Positions 1-12,083 are shown, counted from the stretch's first letter. The stretch is DNA of 64,000 nt from Paragyromitra xinjiangensis (GCA_038503065.1 JBCAMK010000017.1:496001-560000), one strand, 5' to 3'. Program-made: numbers and translations. The notes: generated by a model not told the origin, from the sequence alone.

Positions 1-774
1 TACATCCTTTGAATGAATCACCAATCATTGAAGCCGGCTTCCTGAAACCTCTTATCGATTTGTTGGGATCAACGGACAACGAGGAGATACAATGTCACGC
101 GATCTCAACTCTGCGGAACTTGGCGGCGAGTTCTGATAAGAACAAGGAGCTAGTATTGGAGGCTGGGGCGGTGCAGAAATGTAAACAGCTTGTCCTAGAT
201 GTCCCGCTGAGCGTTCAATCAGAAATGACAGCGGCGATTGCCGTGCTAGCTTTGAGTGATGACTTGAAGTCGCATTTGCTGAACTTGGGTGTATTCGATG
301 TTCTCATTCCTCTGACGGCTTCGGAGAGTGTTGAAGTGCAAGGAAATAGTGCTGCTGCTTTGGGGAACCTATCTTCAAAAGGTAAGGCGCATATTACTCA
401 GCTCTAATTATGCGAGTGGGCTGACTGACCGACTGGAATTTTTAGTGGGTGATTACTCTATGTTTGTGCAAGATTGGCTGGAGCCGGAGGGCGGTATCCA
501 TGGTTATTTAAAGAGATTCCTTGCCAGCGGAGACCCGACATTCCAGCACATTGCGATCTGGACGTTGCTGCAGCTGCTTGAGGCAGATGACCCACGGTTA
601 AAGGACCTGATTAGTCAGTCGACGGAGATTGTCACAATGATCAATAACATCGCGGATAGGCACTTGGAATTGGATGATGAGGGAGAGGATGGTGAGGGCG
701 AGGTTGTGGCATTAGCAAAACGGTCTGCAGCCCTACTTCCTGGGGGCAATGGTAATTTCGGTAAGGTGCAATAA
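1..774 (+). CDS. VAC8: Vacuolar armadillo-repeat protein Vac8, 3' part
   Basis: C-terminal part of Vac8, the palmitoylated armadillo scaffold on the vacuolar membrane used in vacuole inheritance, the nucleus-vacuole junction and autophagy. The gene enters from outside the window, so the 5' end is missing; the reading frame is open from base 3. Exons are <1-381 and 446-774, with a 64-nt intron (382-445, GT-AG); joining them restores the frame. Visible are the last armadillo repeats, with typical runs such as [18 protein letters not shown] and [20 protein letters not shown], then an acidic stretch ([11 protein letters not shown]) and a short tail. The N-terminal acylation site lies outside the window. 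The match to the conserved fungal Vac8 C-terminus is strong. Confidence 0.93.
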
Positions 775-3700
775 ATAATGGGCCATTGGGGGCTCCTTTT
801 ATGGACGATCTCTTAGGAAGACGTTCTTGTTTTGTTTTTTTTACCTGGATTAAATGCATATTGTGCCTATCAGGTATAACTAGTTCGGGCTTCACCCGAT
901 GTATCGATTTTTTTTCCCCCCGTCCTTCTCATAATTCTCTTTTGTCTTTTTTATCCTGCTGTTTACATCTTTGCGCTGTGGATCTTCTACGCACAATCTT
1001 TGCAATGTGCCTGGGAAGCGGTATTGAAAGCAGGCTTTATGGGCCACGATTTTTTTCCTTTTAAATTTTCCTTTGTATTTTGTTGCTACTACGGTGTTAT
1101 CAGGGTTGAGCGTGTATGGAAGGGTTCACAGAATGGAATAAGGGAAGCTAAATCGCAAACTCTGAAAGAGAGAAAAGAAAGAAAAAAAAGAATCCCAATG
1201 TGTGGTCCTGATTTGTTGTCGTTTCTCTAATTTCTTTTTCTTTTCCTGCACTGCGCTGCAAGGGGATGGGTTTGGAATGGGAACATTTGCTTTTTTTACT
1301 GCGATATCGTGGTTCGTTGTCTGACATTGGTTCAGCGGAGCTTATTTGGGTTCCCCAAAGGCTGTCGTCTGTAATTTCTATTTCTATTGGCTTTTTTTTT
1401 CCTTTTTTTCCATTAATATTTTTTTTTGTTTCGCATGCGCAGAATCTGTTTGGTTTGGGGGGGGGTGGCCCATGAGGCGATAATTCATAGCATGCGTTAT
1501 GTTTCCCCCCTGCTTTACTTTTTCTTGCGTGACGTTATAAAGTTTGAAACAAAAAAAGATGGAAGGGCGTATAATGCGTGGGATATGATGGTTGTTTTTA
1601 TTGAAGTTAGGACTACCGATGGAGTAATGATTACAAATGTATTTTTTATGGTCTATTGCGTTTCTTCTTTGCGAGGAAATATCAAGCTCGCAAAGAAGGA
1701 GAGAGAGCTTTGAGTTTGTGGTATATGCTGCCGAAGAAAGCAAAGTAGGAAAAGTCTCTGTTTATGGGAAATGAGAGGTTGTCGTTTACTTGAGTGTCAT
1801 CTTACTATTGGAGGAAAGGTAGGTTTTGTCTCGCCTGCAGTTAAGCTTGAGTGGACGCCTACCAGGAAAGCTCTCGGTTGAGAGGCTGGGCACTGGTGCA
1901 GGATTCGCGGGGATTCAGGCCATCCTCGTAATATGATAGGAGGTGTTAATACGGATCTCTTGGCATATTTCTAGTGCTTCTGGCTGCACCCGTCACCATT
2001 AAGGTGGCGAAGCAACATTATTATTTGAATATATGGGTTTTTTAGAACTGAATGGATACGTAGTCATGAGCCTAATCCGATATACCGTAATAACACTGTC
2101 GGATCCCGTCTAGCCGCTAGATATAAGTTATTCATATTATGGTCGTGACCATACTGAATTAACAGAAGATATATATCAGTAACTTTAAACCAGACCCTTC
2201 GGATCACTAAAGCAAATAGACGAGAGGCAAGAGCTGCTCACATCTATTTCTATCCCGACTTGGAGGTAGTTATCTCCTCCAATTCTCACGTCGTGCTCAA
2301 GCTGGTGATGAACCGACGAAAATGTCTCCTCTTCCTAGTTTTTCGAGTGTGGCTAGAGCACTAGTGGCGATAATTTGGGCGTTTACCGTTCCTTCCGTAA
2401 GCCTCTTATCTATAGTTAAGGCCACAGGCCAGACGCAAGACGCTGAAGACCGTGAAGCACAAAGGTAGGTGTGTATATTAAGTATGAAGATGACGAGAAG
2501 AGAAAAGCCGAGTAGAGGGTTATATATAGCTCTCTGGATATCGTTTCGTGACAGTTATGGTCTTATAGCCAGGAAATCTTCATATTTTCTTCATGGTCAC
2601 GATATCTTTCTTAGTTTCTTTATTATCGGGGTGAATCATGAGGTCCATAGTGAAGAGGAAGCTGTCGCAGAGGGCAGTAGCGGCCGGACCACTGACCTCG
2701 AAAACGAGCTCTGGAAGAAAGAGAACTCTTGTTAGCCAGATATTATAGCATCAAAGGAAGGATGGTATTTACAATAGGAGGAGATCGCTATTGGTGTTGA
2801 CGCGAAGTGTTTAGTTCTGTTATGATAGAGGGCCACTAGCATAGATCTCTGTTAGTGTAGAGGAGGAAGAAGAGAGCTTTGGAGGTGGGGGGAAGAAGCT
2901 CAACGGTGTAGATCCCTTTGTTATAGAGGGAGGTTGAAGGAAAGAGGGTAATAGCGACGTATACCCTAAAAGAACTAGGAGCCGGCCACTTTCGAGTCAC
3001 CTAGAATGGCATGCGGATAACAAAATCAGTAATAAGTTAGCTTTATTTTATTTTCTGCGCCTCCCGGAGTTTAAAGCTTCAGACTTTTCTTCCTCCCACA
3101 AGTAAAGGATGAAACTAGCACTAAATTACAAACGAAAGGGACTTCCTTCCAAAGGCCATTAATTTCTGACCGTGATTGGAATAATTCCCCTCGTGATTTC
3201 CCCCTCTTGAGTCTATACTCCAATTTTTGTGTCATATAGGATCACTCATCAACCGAGGATTTTTGTTGGAGAAACTCCCTCATGAGGCTCTTCGGGCATG
3301 GTTTTGGGGAAAGTTTAGGGTTTGAAACGAGTAAGAGATATAGACACCCGAGTACACGACCATTTGGAGGGCCGTTTCACGAGTATGCATGTAGATAGGA
3401 GCGCTGCTAGCCTTTAGGAACCCAGTAATCTATCTACTTCCTACCTTCCTAGGTGTCTACAACCGTAATAACCTTGATTTCAATTTTATATTACAAAAGA
3501 TGTACCAGTACTCTAATTGGGGTTACAAACTATATGTCGAATACCCTTGGAGATACGAAGCACACACGTATTAAGGAGTATCTACTAATTGGGGCGAAAT
3601 GACTGGAATCTGGTCACCTTAGTCACAGGATCAGGACTAAGCTGAGTGATTTTCTGTTATTCATAGAACACAGGAGTTTCCGGAGCAGGACGTATATTAG

Positions 3701-4409
3701 AAGCTGTATCATTGGAGTTGGCTGACCAAAGCCTTTCCAAAGTTATTACTTGTCTCGTCTTGTCATAGTAGCTGTTGGTTGGTTGGTTGTCACCTCTTGA
3801 CATGGGCGTCGTTTGTGATTATATCGGGGTCAAATCCAATAAGACCTATTCTGAACATTGGTGGGGCATCAGGCTCAATCCGAATGATGACTTGCCTATG
3901 AGATATATGGAGTTATTTTGAACGATGAGAGCCCGTTGAAACTTGCTCCAGTTTATTCTTTTCCTAGGCATCCCAACTTGGGCATTGGCTCTTTCTCTAG
4001 TTGATCGCATTGCTTTATATATAGTGCCGTCATGAATCTAACGAAGTGAACCTTATTGTCCATACTGTCGATTGGCGAATATGAAGTACATACTTCAGTA
4101 ACTATGGCTAGAGCATAATATGGGTTGCGGCTGTGGGCGCTACAGAGAGCAAAGTTGGCATAGAACTATATATCTAAATACTCTAGGCAGTAGCGGTAAT
4201 TCTGGTCTGGTAAAAATTAGCACCGGTGTAGCGCGTATAGATAGCCTGGACAAAGAAATATCTGCTGGCAGGAGCCGAACGGCAAAGGAAAAGCAAGTTG
4301 AAAAAGATAAATATGCCTACCGTCACGCTAAGCGGCATATGATTTAATACAGTTGTTTGGTGGTTGAAATTTTGTTTCATGATTGTGGAAACATTTGTTG
4401 AAACGTCCA
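775..4409. other. Intergenic region, 3.6 kb
   Basis: The first kilobase is T-rich, as expected for the VAC8 3' untranslated region and terminator. The rest is AT-rich and shows no convincing gene. One 48-codon ORF at 2322-2468 (+) begins with an ATG and a hydrophobic run and ends at a possible splice donor (AAAG|GTAGGTGT); I could not connect it to further exons, so it is not called as a gene. Confidence 0.5.
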
Positions 4410-4482
4410 GGTCGCGTGGCCTAATGGTTAAGGCGCTGGTTTTCGGCACCAGAGATTGGGGGTTCGAGTCCTCTCGCGATCG
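4410..4482 (+). tRNA. tRNA-Arg, anticodon UCG
   Basis: A complete 73-nt cloverleaf. The acceptor stem pairs GGTCGCG with CGCGATC (one G-T pair). The D arm is GCC/GGC around TAATGGTTAA. The anticodon stem is CTGGT/ACCAG with the seven-base loop TTTCGGC, so the anticodon is TCG, reading CGA arginine codons. The T arm has the loop TTCGAGT. The discriminator base is G. There is no intron and no encoded CCA, as usual in nuclear genes. The D arm and T arm supply the internal A and B boxes for RNA polymerase III. A short T run (TTTCTTTTT) lies about 8 bases past the 3' end and probably ends transcription. Confidence 0.95.
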
Positions 4483-5362
4483 GAAGATGTTTCTTTTTCC
4501 TGATTTTTGGGTGGGTTTGGTGCGGCTAGGGGAGAGTGTTTGTTTTGTTGGTGTTGCTTGTTCTAGCTGAATTACAGGTGGTTACTGTATGTGTAACATC
4601 TAGGGTGGGCGAGTGTGTTTCTGGGGGGTGGGGGACGGTGAATGTGAACTATTATGAAGGTATGGAGAGCACTTGGGGTATGACTATTGGTTGTTTTTGT
4701 TGCTTCGGGAATTTGGTGAAGTGACTTTTGAATGGTTTGGAGACCACCAGTGCTTGGGCTACTGGCGTTCATCACAAAATATCACTCGAAATTTGTTGCC
4801 AGTGTTCTTGCCGTTACATATGGACAAGCTATTCTGATCAATCGAGTTTTGGTTCAAGTATGTAGAGATCCTTGCGACCCTATAACTAGCTGTTAATTTG
4901 AGGGCTGGGATTTTACAAATGGAAGATATGCGAAGTGATAGTATCTTGCCCTTAGTTAGACTTATCTACTTTCTCCGTCTATCTAGCCTGGTTGCGGTGC
5001 TAACCTTGGTGGATAAGAGATAGTAGGAGCTGCGGCCCTACACCAGAGTAGTAACGGATCACTCCGTTTGTCGTGGCCAGCATGAAGGCGTCTCAGTCAT
5101 TAATTGCTTTTTTCTTTTTCCTCCTTTGACTGGTGTCCCTGAAACCCCAGCCATTTATTGGACGCTGTGGTTCATAGTTGTATTTCAATTGGAATAAGTA
5201 TACTGTACAGTTCTTCGGGCCAGCAGTTAATTTAGTCCAACATTAACAATACCTGAACGCGCAAAAAGCGCTTAGCCCCTTCTTTTCCTCATGCTGGGAT
5301 TTCCCTTCTTCTCCCTGACCGTACCGAACTCCCATGTGCTAATCACGATCTTCTCCTCACTT
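4483..5362. other. Intergenic region between the tRNA and the Vma12-like locus
   Basis: No gene is supported. It contains one copy of an 18-base motif (4771-4788, ATCACAAAATATCACTCG) that recurs at 10044 and, less exactly, at 28548. Confidence 0.4.
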
Positions 5363-6185
5363 TTATCCCTCTTCTTCTCTTGCATTAATTCTTCTTATGT
5401 AGCCCCAAAAAATCACCACTTCTGCAACACGAACCACAAGACTACATGTGAAGGCCAATACCAATCGCTCAGACACTTCCCACAAAGACGCAACCATCCA
5501 GACTGCTGCGGGGGTCGCCACAGTGGATATGAGAATATCCACTATGATGGACATATCACGTTTAAGGTCCTCGTAGGTGTATTCGTCGTCTTGGTATTTT
5601 GTGTCTGTGTTGCTAGGGCGGGCATATTCCTTAGCTTCAGCTTCAGCGCGGGGACGGGCTATTAGGGCTTTGAATTCCGGCATCCGTATCAGTGTGCGTC
5701 AGTTGGGATGGAATAAATTGTCTGGTGGGTTCAAAAGGTCTGATGAAGCTTATTAGTTCGGGTTTTGGTGGTTTTGGTGGCATACAAATGCTGCAGCCTT
5801 TCAATAGAGAGTTTAATCTGGACTCTTCAGTTGTAGGATATTTGTTGCCACCCTCACCATTCGTCTGTATCGCATTTCTGGTGAGTAGAGCGGTGGAGGG
5901 GACAACGAGGCGGAGGGTATAACGAGACTTAGGTAACAAATCGAATATTTCGCCACAAAAGGGAGATCAGTTTGTTAACCAAGACCGCCAAGCCTCGCTA
6001 TACCCTCTGCCTCGTTGAACCCTCCACTGCTCTAGAGTAGAGCTGAAGAAACTGTGGACTACATGGTGATCTGCAGAGGTTGTATTTTCGAGGACGATGC
6101 GTTCTTCAGGCTGAGTAGAAGTGAGGCTATTGTAGATTTTAATGGCGGAGAGTAAGTTGTGAGGATCGTGAGTAGGTAGTACCAT
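5363..6185 (-). pseudogene. Vma12/TMEM199-like V-ATPase assembly factor, apparently disrupted
   Basis: Vma12 is an ER membrane protein needed to assemble the V0 part of the vacuolar ATPase. Three blocks on the minus strand belong together. An N-terminal block starts at the ATG at 6185 and runs to about 6043; it is assigned by position and is only weakly family-like. A middle block (about 5880-5760) contains RLNSLLKG and PPKPPKPE. A C-terminal block (5683-5363) begins PEFKALIARPRAEAEA, then YEDLKRDMSIIVDIL, two membrane segments and a GYIRRI end; the last two blocks match the family's order. An inverted-repeat element (5886-6034) separates the first two blocks. A further 73 bases (5759-5687) separate the last two, shift the frame, and hold no GT on the coding strand, so they cannot be removed as a normal intron. 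I infer a broken gene, or less likely one with unusual splicing. Confidence 0.6.
5886..6034. mobile_element. MITE-like inverted-repeat element, about 149 bp
   Basis: Two arms of about 40 bases (5887-5926 and 5994-6033) are near-perfect reverse complements around the shared core AGAGCRGTGGAGGG. A weaker match continues inward (CTTAGGTAACAAA against TTTGTTAACCAAG). It has no coding capacity. The sequence GAGTAGAG lies at 5883-5890 and again at 6035-6042: either an 8-bp target duplication next to ends starting CRGTGG (hAT-like) or an 11-bp terminal repeat TAGAGCRGTGG with a 3-bp duplication. It lies inside the Vma12-like locus, next to a good splice acceptor (CTCACCAG ending at 5881). Confidence 0.75.
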
Positions 6186-6701
6186 CGTGGTTTGAGGTGA
6201 GGTAAATTACGTAGCCTCACAGGATGGTGATACCTCGGTTCGGTTAGGTGTCAGACGCGTGCGCATGTGAACCTAAGGTTTTCTACAGAGTTAGAAGTTT
6301 TCACCCCGAAGCTCGTTTGATGGTAGTAATCGCACTGGAAAAGAGCTCAAATAGATTACCTAGTACGGGGTCAATCGCATTTTTCTCCAATAAGGGGTCG
6401 AGATCTTGGGATTTAGTGAAGAGCCAAGTATTATCTGCATATGTAGTCAGCATTGCTCACCAGGCGGGACTTAATTGGAAGATCACGGATATTTCCGCGG
6501 CGAATAGTTGATATACACGGTGAGCTAGGCCGAAATTAACTGTACTCCCGATGGGTAGGTTTCATCTCCCCGCTCAGAATACATATCATACCTTGCTTCT
6601 CATTCTTATGTAAAGACGCGCACTCCCATTGAACTTCAACTGTGCTTCCCCACAAAAGACGATAGCAACAAAGGATATCATACGTCTGCAATACTACAAT
6701 C
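6186..6701. promoter_or_regulatory. Divergent intergenic region between Vma12-like and HFD1 genes
   Basis: 516 bases separate the presumed start of the Vma12-like gene (minus) from the aldehyde dehydrogenase start (plus). It must carry the promoter of the latter. I recognise no specific operator. Confidence 0.35.
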
Positions 6702-8925
6702 ATGTCCTCTACTACTCCCCTCCCTTTCACTTACACGCCTGTAGACACAATTGAGTCTACTCACGCTCGCCTGAACAAGTCATTCGGTACGCTCAAGTCT
6801 TACCCACTCGAGTTTCGTCTTGAGCAGCTCAACAAGCTCTACTGGGCCATCAAAGACAATGAGCAACTCCTTTACGATGCACTCAAGGCTGATTTCAACA
6901 AGCCAGCGTTTGAGACATATATTACTGAGATCGCTTGGATGCAGCTAACGATCCTCGATGTGATGAAGAATCTCAGGAAGTGGGCAGCTGACGAGCCTTT
7001 GGAGGTTCCGTTGTTATCTAAGCTCCTCAATTCCCCTCGCATGCGAAAAGAGCCAATGGGGATTATATTAATTATCGGGTATAAAACGCTCTTCTAAATA
7101 TAATCAACATATTTATCCCAAGGCTTTTAATTCTCTTTTATTTCCGAGAGGTCCCTTGACTGCGCATGGGCTGACAGTTGTGTATATTTGTTTAATGTAG
7201 ACCTTCCAACTTCCCAGCCCAATTGGTTATACATCCTTTTATCGGAGCTATAGCTGGTGGAAATGCTGCAGTTATAAAGCCCAGTGAACTGACGCCAAAT
7301 ACCTCGGCAGTCATCACTAAGATCATAGAGTCTTTAGATCCTAGCCTGTACGCAACTGTTAATGGCGGTGTTGCGGAGACTACGAAACTGCTGGACTTGA
7401 AGTGGGACAAGATCGTATATACTGGAAGCGGTCGTGTGGGCCGTGTCGTCGCGGCGGCAGCAGCAAAGCACTTGACACCCGTTCTACTGGAACTGTAAGA
7501 TACCCTGAGATGCATGTGGTGAAAAAGTTGAACTTTTCGAAGTCATGAATAAAGAGAATAGACTTTGTAGATTTTAAGTTCTTCCGGGCTAACATAAACC
7601 AGTGGTGGCTTGAACCCCGTTTTTGTCACTAAATCTGCAGATGCTAAGATCGCCGCCAAAAGAGTGGTCTGGGGTAAAATTCATAACGCTGGTCAAGTCT
7701 GCATAGCACCTAACTATGTCCTCGTCCACCCATCTAAGGAACAGGAATTCGTTGAATCCTTTATCCAGAGCATCAAGACATATCTTCCCAACGGAGCTAT
7801 AGGGTCTCCAGATATGGCCTCTATCATCGAGAAAAGAAGCTTCCATCGTATCAAGGGTTTGTTGGAAAATTCTAAAGGGACGATTCTATGTGGTGGGCAT
7901 ACAGACGAAGCCACGAAGTTTATTGAGCCGACGTTAGTCAAGGTGACGGATATAAGCGATACTTTATTGAGCGAGGAGATTTTCGGGCCGGTTCTTGCTA
8001 TGCTTGTGGTGGAAAAAGTGGACGAGATGTTGTCGATGGCTAAGAGGATTGGGGATACTCCGTTGGCGATGTACATTTTCTCAGGGGATAAGGCGGAACA
8101 GGAAACCAGTAAGTTGGCCGTCTTCGAGCGTGTTGTGATTTTTAATGACTGATAAAATTCACAGTGATGAGAGGTCTTAGGTCTGGGGGATGTTCGATCA
8201 ATGAGTAAGTTCTAGCTCTCTCCCACGACGTAACGCAAAGCTGGGGTTTGCTGTGGGGCAATTAATTTTGGTACCCTGGGTCGCACACCTTCATTCCCTT
8301 ATTGCTCTATGCCGACCCAACAACTCCGCTAGTGCATTTTATGGCGTTGATTTCTACCAACTGCGAGATCACTAAGAAATAAACGTCTAACCATTAAATT
8401 TAGTATCATGCTCCATGCTTGCAGCACTGATGTTCCATTCGGTGGAGTCGGTGAGTCTGGACACGGCAAGTACAGGGGCCGCGACACCTTTGAGTCATTC
8501 ATCCACAAGAGACCGGTGTTGGATCAGCCGCTATGGATAGAGGGCCAACTAAAGGTTTGTTTTATATACGAGGTCTTAGAACCGGTCACTAATGCCATGC
8601 CTTTTCGGGTAGGTGCGCTACCCACCATATACTCCAGAGAAGTACAAGATGTTCAACAAAATGATCGGTGACCCGAGCCCTCAATACCCAAGGGATTGGA
8701 AAGCTACTCCACAGCCATTCTGGATACGGGCGCTGTTACTAGGAGGTTCTAGTAAAAAGGGCGGTGCATTCAGATATCTTCTTGTCGTTCTTGGTATGTT
8801 AAGCTACCTTGCCTCTTTAACGTGGAAAGTCGCTCTATGATTCAAAATGTACTAATCGAAGTTTTGTAGCTGTGTTTGCTATTGGGAAAACAGCGCTGGG
8901 TTCTTTTTTAGGCGTGCAGTTTTGA
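6702..8925 (+). CDS. HFD1: Fatty aldehyde dehydrogenase (Hfd1-like)
   Basis: NAD(P)-dependent oxidation of fatty aldehydes to fatty acids; yeast Hfd1 acts in sphingolipid breakdown and in making the coenzyme Q precursor 4-hydroxybenzoate. Exons: 6702-7078, 7201-7494, 7603-8108, 8165-8204, 8404-8554, 8613-8793, 8870-8925 (1605 nt, 534 aa, close to yeast Hfd1). Visible are the NAD-binding signature YTGSGRVGR, the general base Glu in LLELGG (about E223) and the nucleophile Cys in GQVC (about C257). They are 34 residues apart, as in the family. EEIFGPV and PFGGVGESGHGKY follow. The last exon, reached through an intron with an ACTAATC branch site, adds a hydrophobic C-terminal anchor, as expected of the membrane-bound subfamily. 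Reading through that intron instead would give a different hydrophobic tail ending at 8840, so the C-terminus is the least certain part. Confidence 0.92.
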
Positions 8926-9420
8926 GGAAGGGTTTGGGGTCTTACTTGCCTATAGGGATGTATGCTAGATGAGGCAGCAACCATTAGCAAAGGATCTAGG
9001 GGAATTTTGGAGGAAGAGAGGGATTAAAGGGCTCCTACGGACCCTCCCGAAGGCACACGAATTTCTTTTTTTTGCTTGGATTGCGTTTATTCAGTATTTG
9101 GGCTCCACTTCTTTCTGCTTGTTTGAATTCAAAATCAGGACTTGCTTGTCCTATTATGAACTGCAGGTGTCAACCTTAAAAATCACTTCAGCCTCGAGTG
9201 GGCTTTATGTTCTAGTGCGTGAACGTGTCACATTGGGATTTCTATTAAGTGGTTTACGGTGTGTCGTTTGTAAGAGTGCAGTGCCATTTCTGAAAGAACT
9301 GTTAACTACTACACTATAGCAAAAAAAGGCTATTGAGTAACTTAACTAGATTGGCGGTTGCTCCTGCAGATAGCTGTTTAGTTACTGGGTTAGGTGTTAT
9401 GATGCCAGATGAAGGTAGGG

Positions 9421-9585
9421 TACCGTTCTATTTGGCGAGTAAGCCCATGGGCTTATAGGAAAAGAACACGCCAAAATTTAGTAAGCTAAACCTAGATAAG
9501 AATGTGCTGTTGGTTTTTGATTCGCTCTTTTCTCTCCATCCTGCCATAAGCCAGCCCATGGACTTACTTGCTAAATAGAATGGTA
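9421..9585. mobile_element. MITE-like inverted-repeat element, about 165 bp
   Basis: The left arm (9421-9456, beginning TACCGTTCTATTT) and right arm (9546-9585, ending AAATAGAATGGTA) are imperfect reverse complements over about 36 bases; both contain the palindrome CCATGG. A short ORF across it on the minus strand is incidental. Confidence 0.7.
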
Positions 9586-9794
9586 ATCTTGAGAAGAAGC
9601 TTTTGTTCAATTAGAAGAGTTGTGGGCTGGATACAAGCTAAATTTTGCTTTTCGTTCCTATCCCAAAAGGCAATGAATGTGAGCCCATCATCCAAGTCTC
9701 CACTAACACTAGCCACCACTGCCACTCCACTCCAGGCACAGAAACCGGCACGACAGCGGAACCTCAATCACATAATCAGGTAACTCGTTACGCG

Positions 9795-9876
9795 CCCTAG
9801 TACTTTCTTATAAGGATATCTGCTTTATGAGAGCACGCATCTACTTAGATTCCATATTCCTATAGGGCAATTTTAG
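9795..9876 (+). repeat. Partial copy of the 58-kb MITE family
   Basis: The segment running from about TTCTTATAAGGATATCTGC to CTATAGGGCAATTTTA resembles 58082-58158 in the same orientation, with the same spacing of the two conserved ends. Only the right half of the element is present here; the left terminal repeat is missing. Confidence 0.55.
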
Positions 9877-10890
9877 ATAAAGCCACTTGGCAAAATGTTT
9901 ATTTCAGAAAATTCTATTCCTCCAATTCGTTTATTTGGATACAGAGAACTAGGCCCAGATGCCATTTAGTCATCTTGATGCTGCTTGCTATGCTGCTTGT
10001 TATATACTAACAAATCGTTGTAAAATCGACTTTGTGGTGCGAAATCACGAAATATCACTCGCATGTCTCTTCTGTCCATAGAAATAGGCTTCCTAACTCG
10101 TACGATGTCATGAAAATCTTTTAGAGAAAGCTTAGGGATGGAATGGTATGGGCTTAGGAGAGCCTTCGCTTGAGGGACTCAAACTTGTCTGAATTTTCCC
10201 CGTTTATGGGCTGACTCAAGTCAATGTTATTCAAATAAAATCCTTCATCGATTAGGTGCTTTATCAAGTCTTCTAGGAGTTATGGATTGGAGTAGAAAAT
10301 CGGCACCTCTTACCTACAGCGCCAGCTGTCATCAAGTTCTCCTACACCTATATATTACGTGAACAACCACAGAGTGTTAGAAGGAGATGCCTTCCCCAAG
10401 ACAGATGCTTTTCCCGTGTTCATATATTTTGATAAAACATCCTACTCTAACATGCTGAAACCTACCACCTTTCTACCAGTTATCAAATACTTAGAACGTG
10501 GTTAGATCTTGTCGCTAGTTTCGTTGCGGTGTCGCAGGCCCGACGTTACGTGGTCTCACTATAGATAACCGCAAAGAATTAGGAACATGGTCATCACTAT
10601 AGCACGGCGTTGGCATCATAATTGGCTCTTCACATGTAGGGACCCATCAGGTTACGGTAAAGAATTATTAGACCAGGTCCCCATTTGGGCTTTATTACGT
10701 GATCAGGAAAATCCACTTTGGGGAAAAACTGATCCGACCTGGGTGTTGACATACAAAATTTTTTAAAAAAGAGAACCAATGAAAATCGAAAGCCGCCTTT
10801 GACGGTTACATGAAAAATGAAGGTGCGGTAGGAAAGTCGAAAGCATCCCAAACTCCCGTAAAGATACGTAAAGAAAGAAAGGAATAAGTG

Positions 10891-12083
10891 AAATTAGAGC
10901 AGCCCATCATCCATCCCGTCGGGGCTCTCTTCATCTGCATTTTCCCAATCCCATTCTTGCCCCTCCCCTACCCACTTGGCTTTTTCCCCTTCCTCTTTTC
11001 CTTCCTCCCCTTCCTCCTCCCCTTCCTCCTCCCCCATGAGTCGAGGTTGGTAAGGTACAGTCGGGCTATTGACTAATTCCGCTAGGGTGTTTTGCTTCCA
11101 GGCCGCTCGACAGCTCTGGATGGAATCCTTCAAGGTATTCGGTTGGCCTCGTAATTTCGTTAAACAGGCTTTGTACTTTGCGTGATTCGTAACTGAAAAG
11201 GCAGCGAGTGCGACGACATTGGCGACCTCGGAGTCACCATCTACCTCTATCCCAAGCAAACGCACAACATCTCTACCCGACCCAAAGACACATAACTATA
11301 TCCCCCAGTAGAATTAACATCAAATATTTTTAAAATGAAAGTCGCGTGTGACAGCTCACGTCCCCGGGAAACCCTTCTCCCTCCCCTCTCCAGTACCGGC
11401 CATCATCCAGCTTACTGATAATTGCATTAGATAGACCTTTAATGTCGTACTCGTGCGATATAATGAGTTCGGGTAAGAACCAAAGGCGAATTTCGCCTTT
11501 GAACTGGCCGCCGGCAATTGATCGTTTCAGGTGGGCGGTATTGATCTTAGTATTCTCCCGACTCGTCTCCCCCTTCTTCTGATTCTTTCCCTTTCCCTTC
11601 CCCTTCTTCCCCCCCATCTCTTGCTTCTTCCCTTTATTCATGCTCTTCCCCATTTTTGCTTTGCACTAATCGATAATACAGTGCTAAAAAGCACACTCCA
11701 CGGATCTCAGGGAGCTCAACGATATACCCTGGTGGTAGGTTTGAGGCTTCTTCGAGATAGGTATCGAATCGCGGGTCGGAGGATAAGGCCACACGCTCGT
11801 AGGATGATTTCGTGGGGTTCTTTTCGGCCTCGAAGCCAACCCGCTTGAAGAATTGGACGTATTCCTCTGTGTTCTCTAATGAGGGGAACTTATTCCTTGC
11901 GTCCTCAACTTTTTCCAAAAATTCTTGTGAGAGAGTACTTCGTGTCTGAAATAACCCAGTTGTGCTGGGCGATGTCGATGCGGGCGTTGTCTCCTCTTTC
12001 TTAGATGACTTCTTACGGCGCGGACGATAGTAGCCGGGCTTCTTCGATATCAGATTGGAACTGATAGTCTTCTTTGAAGACAT
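10891..12083 (-). CDS. Hypothetical protein, multi-ORF locus, structure unresolved
   Basis: I do not recognise this gene. Three minus-strand reading frames follow one another: 12083-11634 (starts with ATG, 149 aa, basic N-terminus rich in Lys/Ser, then a globular part), 11653-11330 (begins with a Lys/Gly-rich low-complexity run, then ends RLWFLPELIISHEYDIKGL) and 11265-10894 (NVVALAAFSV..., then a Glu/Gly-rich acidic tail). A plausible intron joins the last two: donor GTAAGC near 11425 to an acceptor near 11268, giving NAII followed by VVRLLGIEV in frame. The first two frames overlap by 20 bases and I found no good intron between them. This could be a missed intron, a frameshift in the purine-rich run, or two genes. 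Short nearby repeats of GGGAAGGGGAA type would favour slippage. Confidence 0.4.

Larger units (their letters stand above)
8926..10890. other. Intergenic region, 2 kb, with repeats
   Basis: No gene supported. It holds a MITE-like element (9421-9585), a partial copy of a second repeat family (9795-9876) and a copy of the motif ATCACGAAATATCACTCG (10044-10061). Confidence 0.45.

Noticed and set aside
2469..2735. 88-codon ORF possibly continuing the small ORF at 2322
   Set aside because: The junction cannot be fixed and neither part resembles a known family.
5291..5665. 124-codon plus-strand ORF
   Set aside because: It is antisense to the Vma12-like C-terminal block, which has clear family motifs; the plus-strand reading has none.
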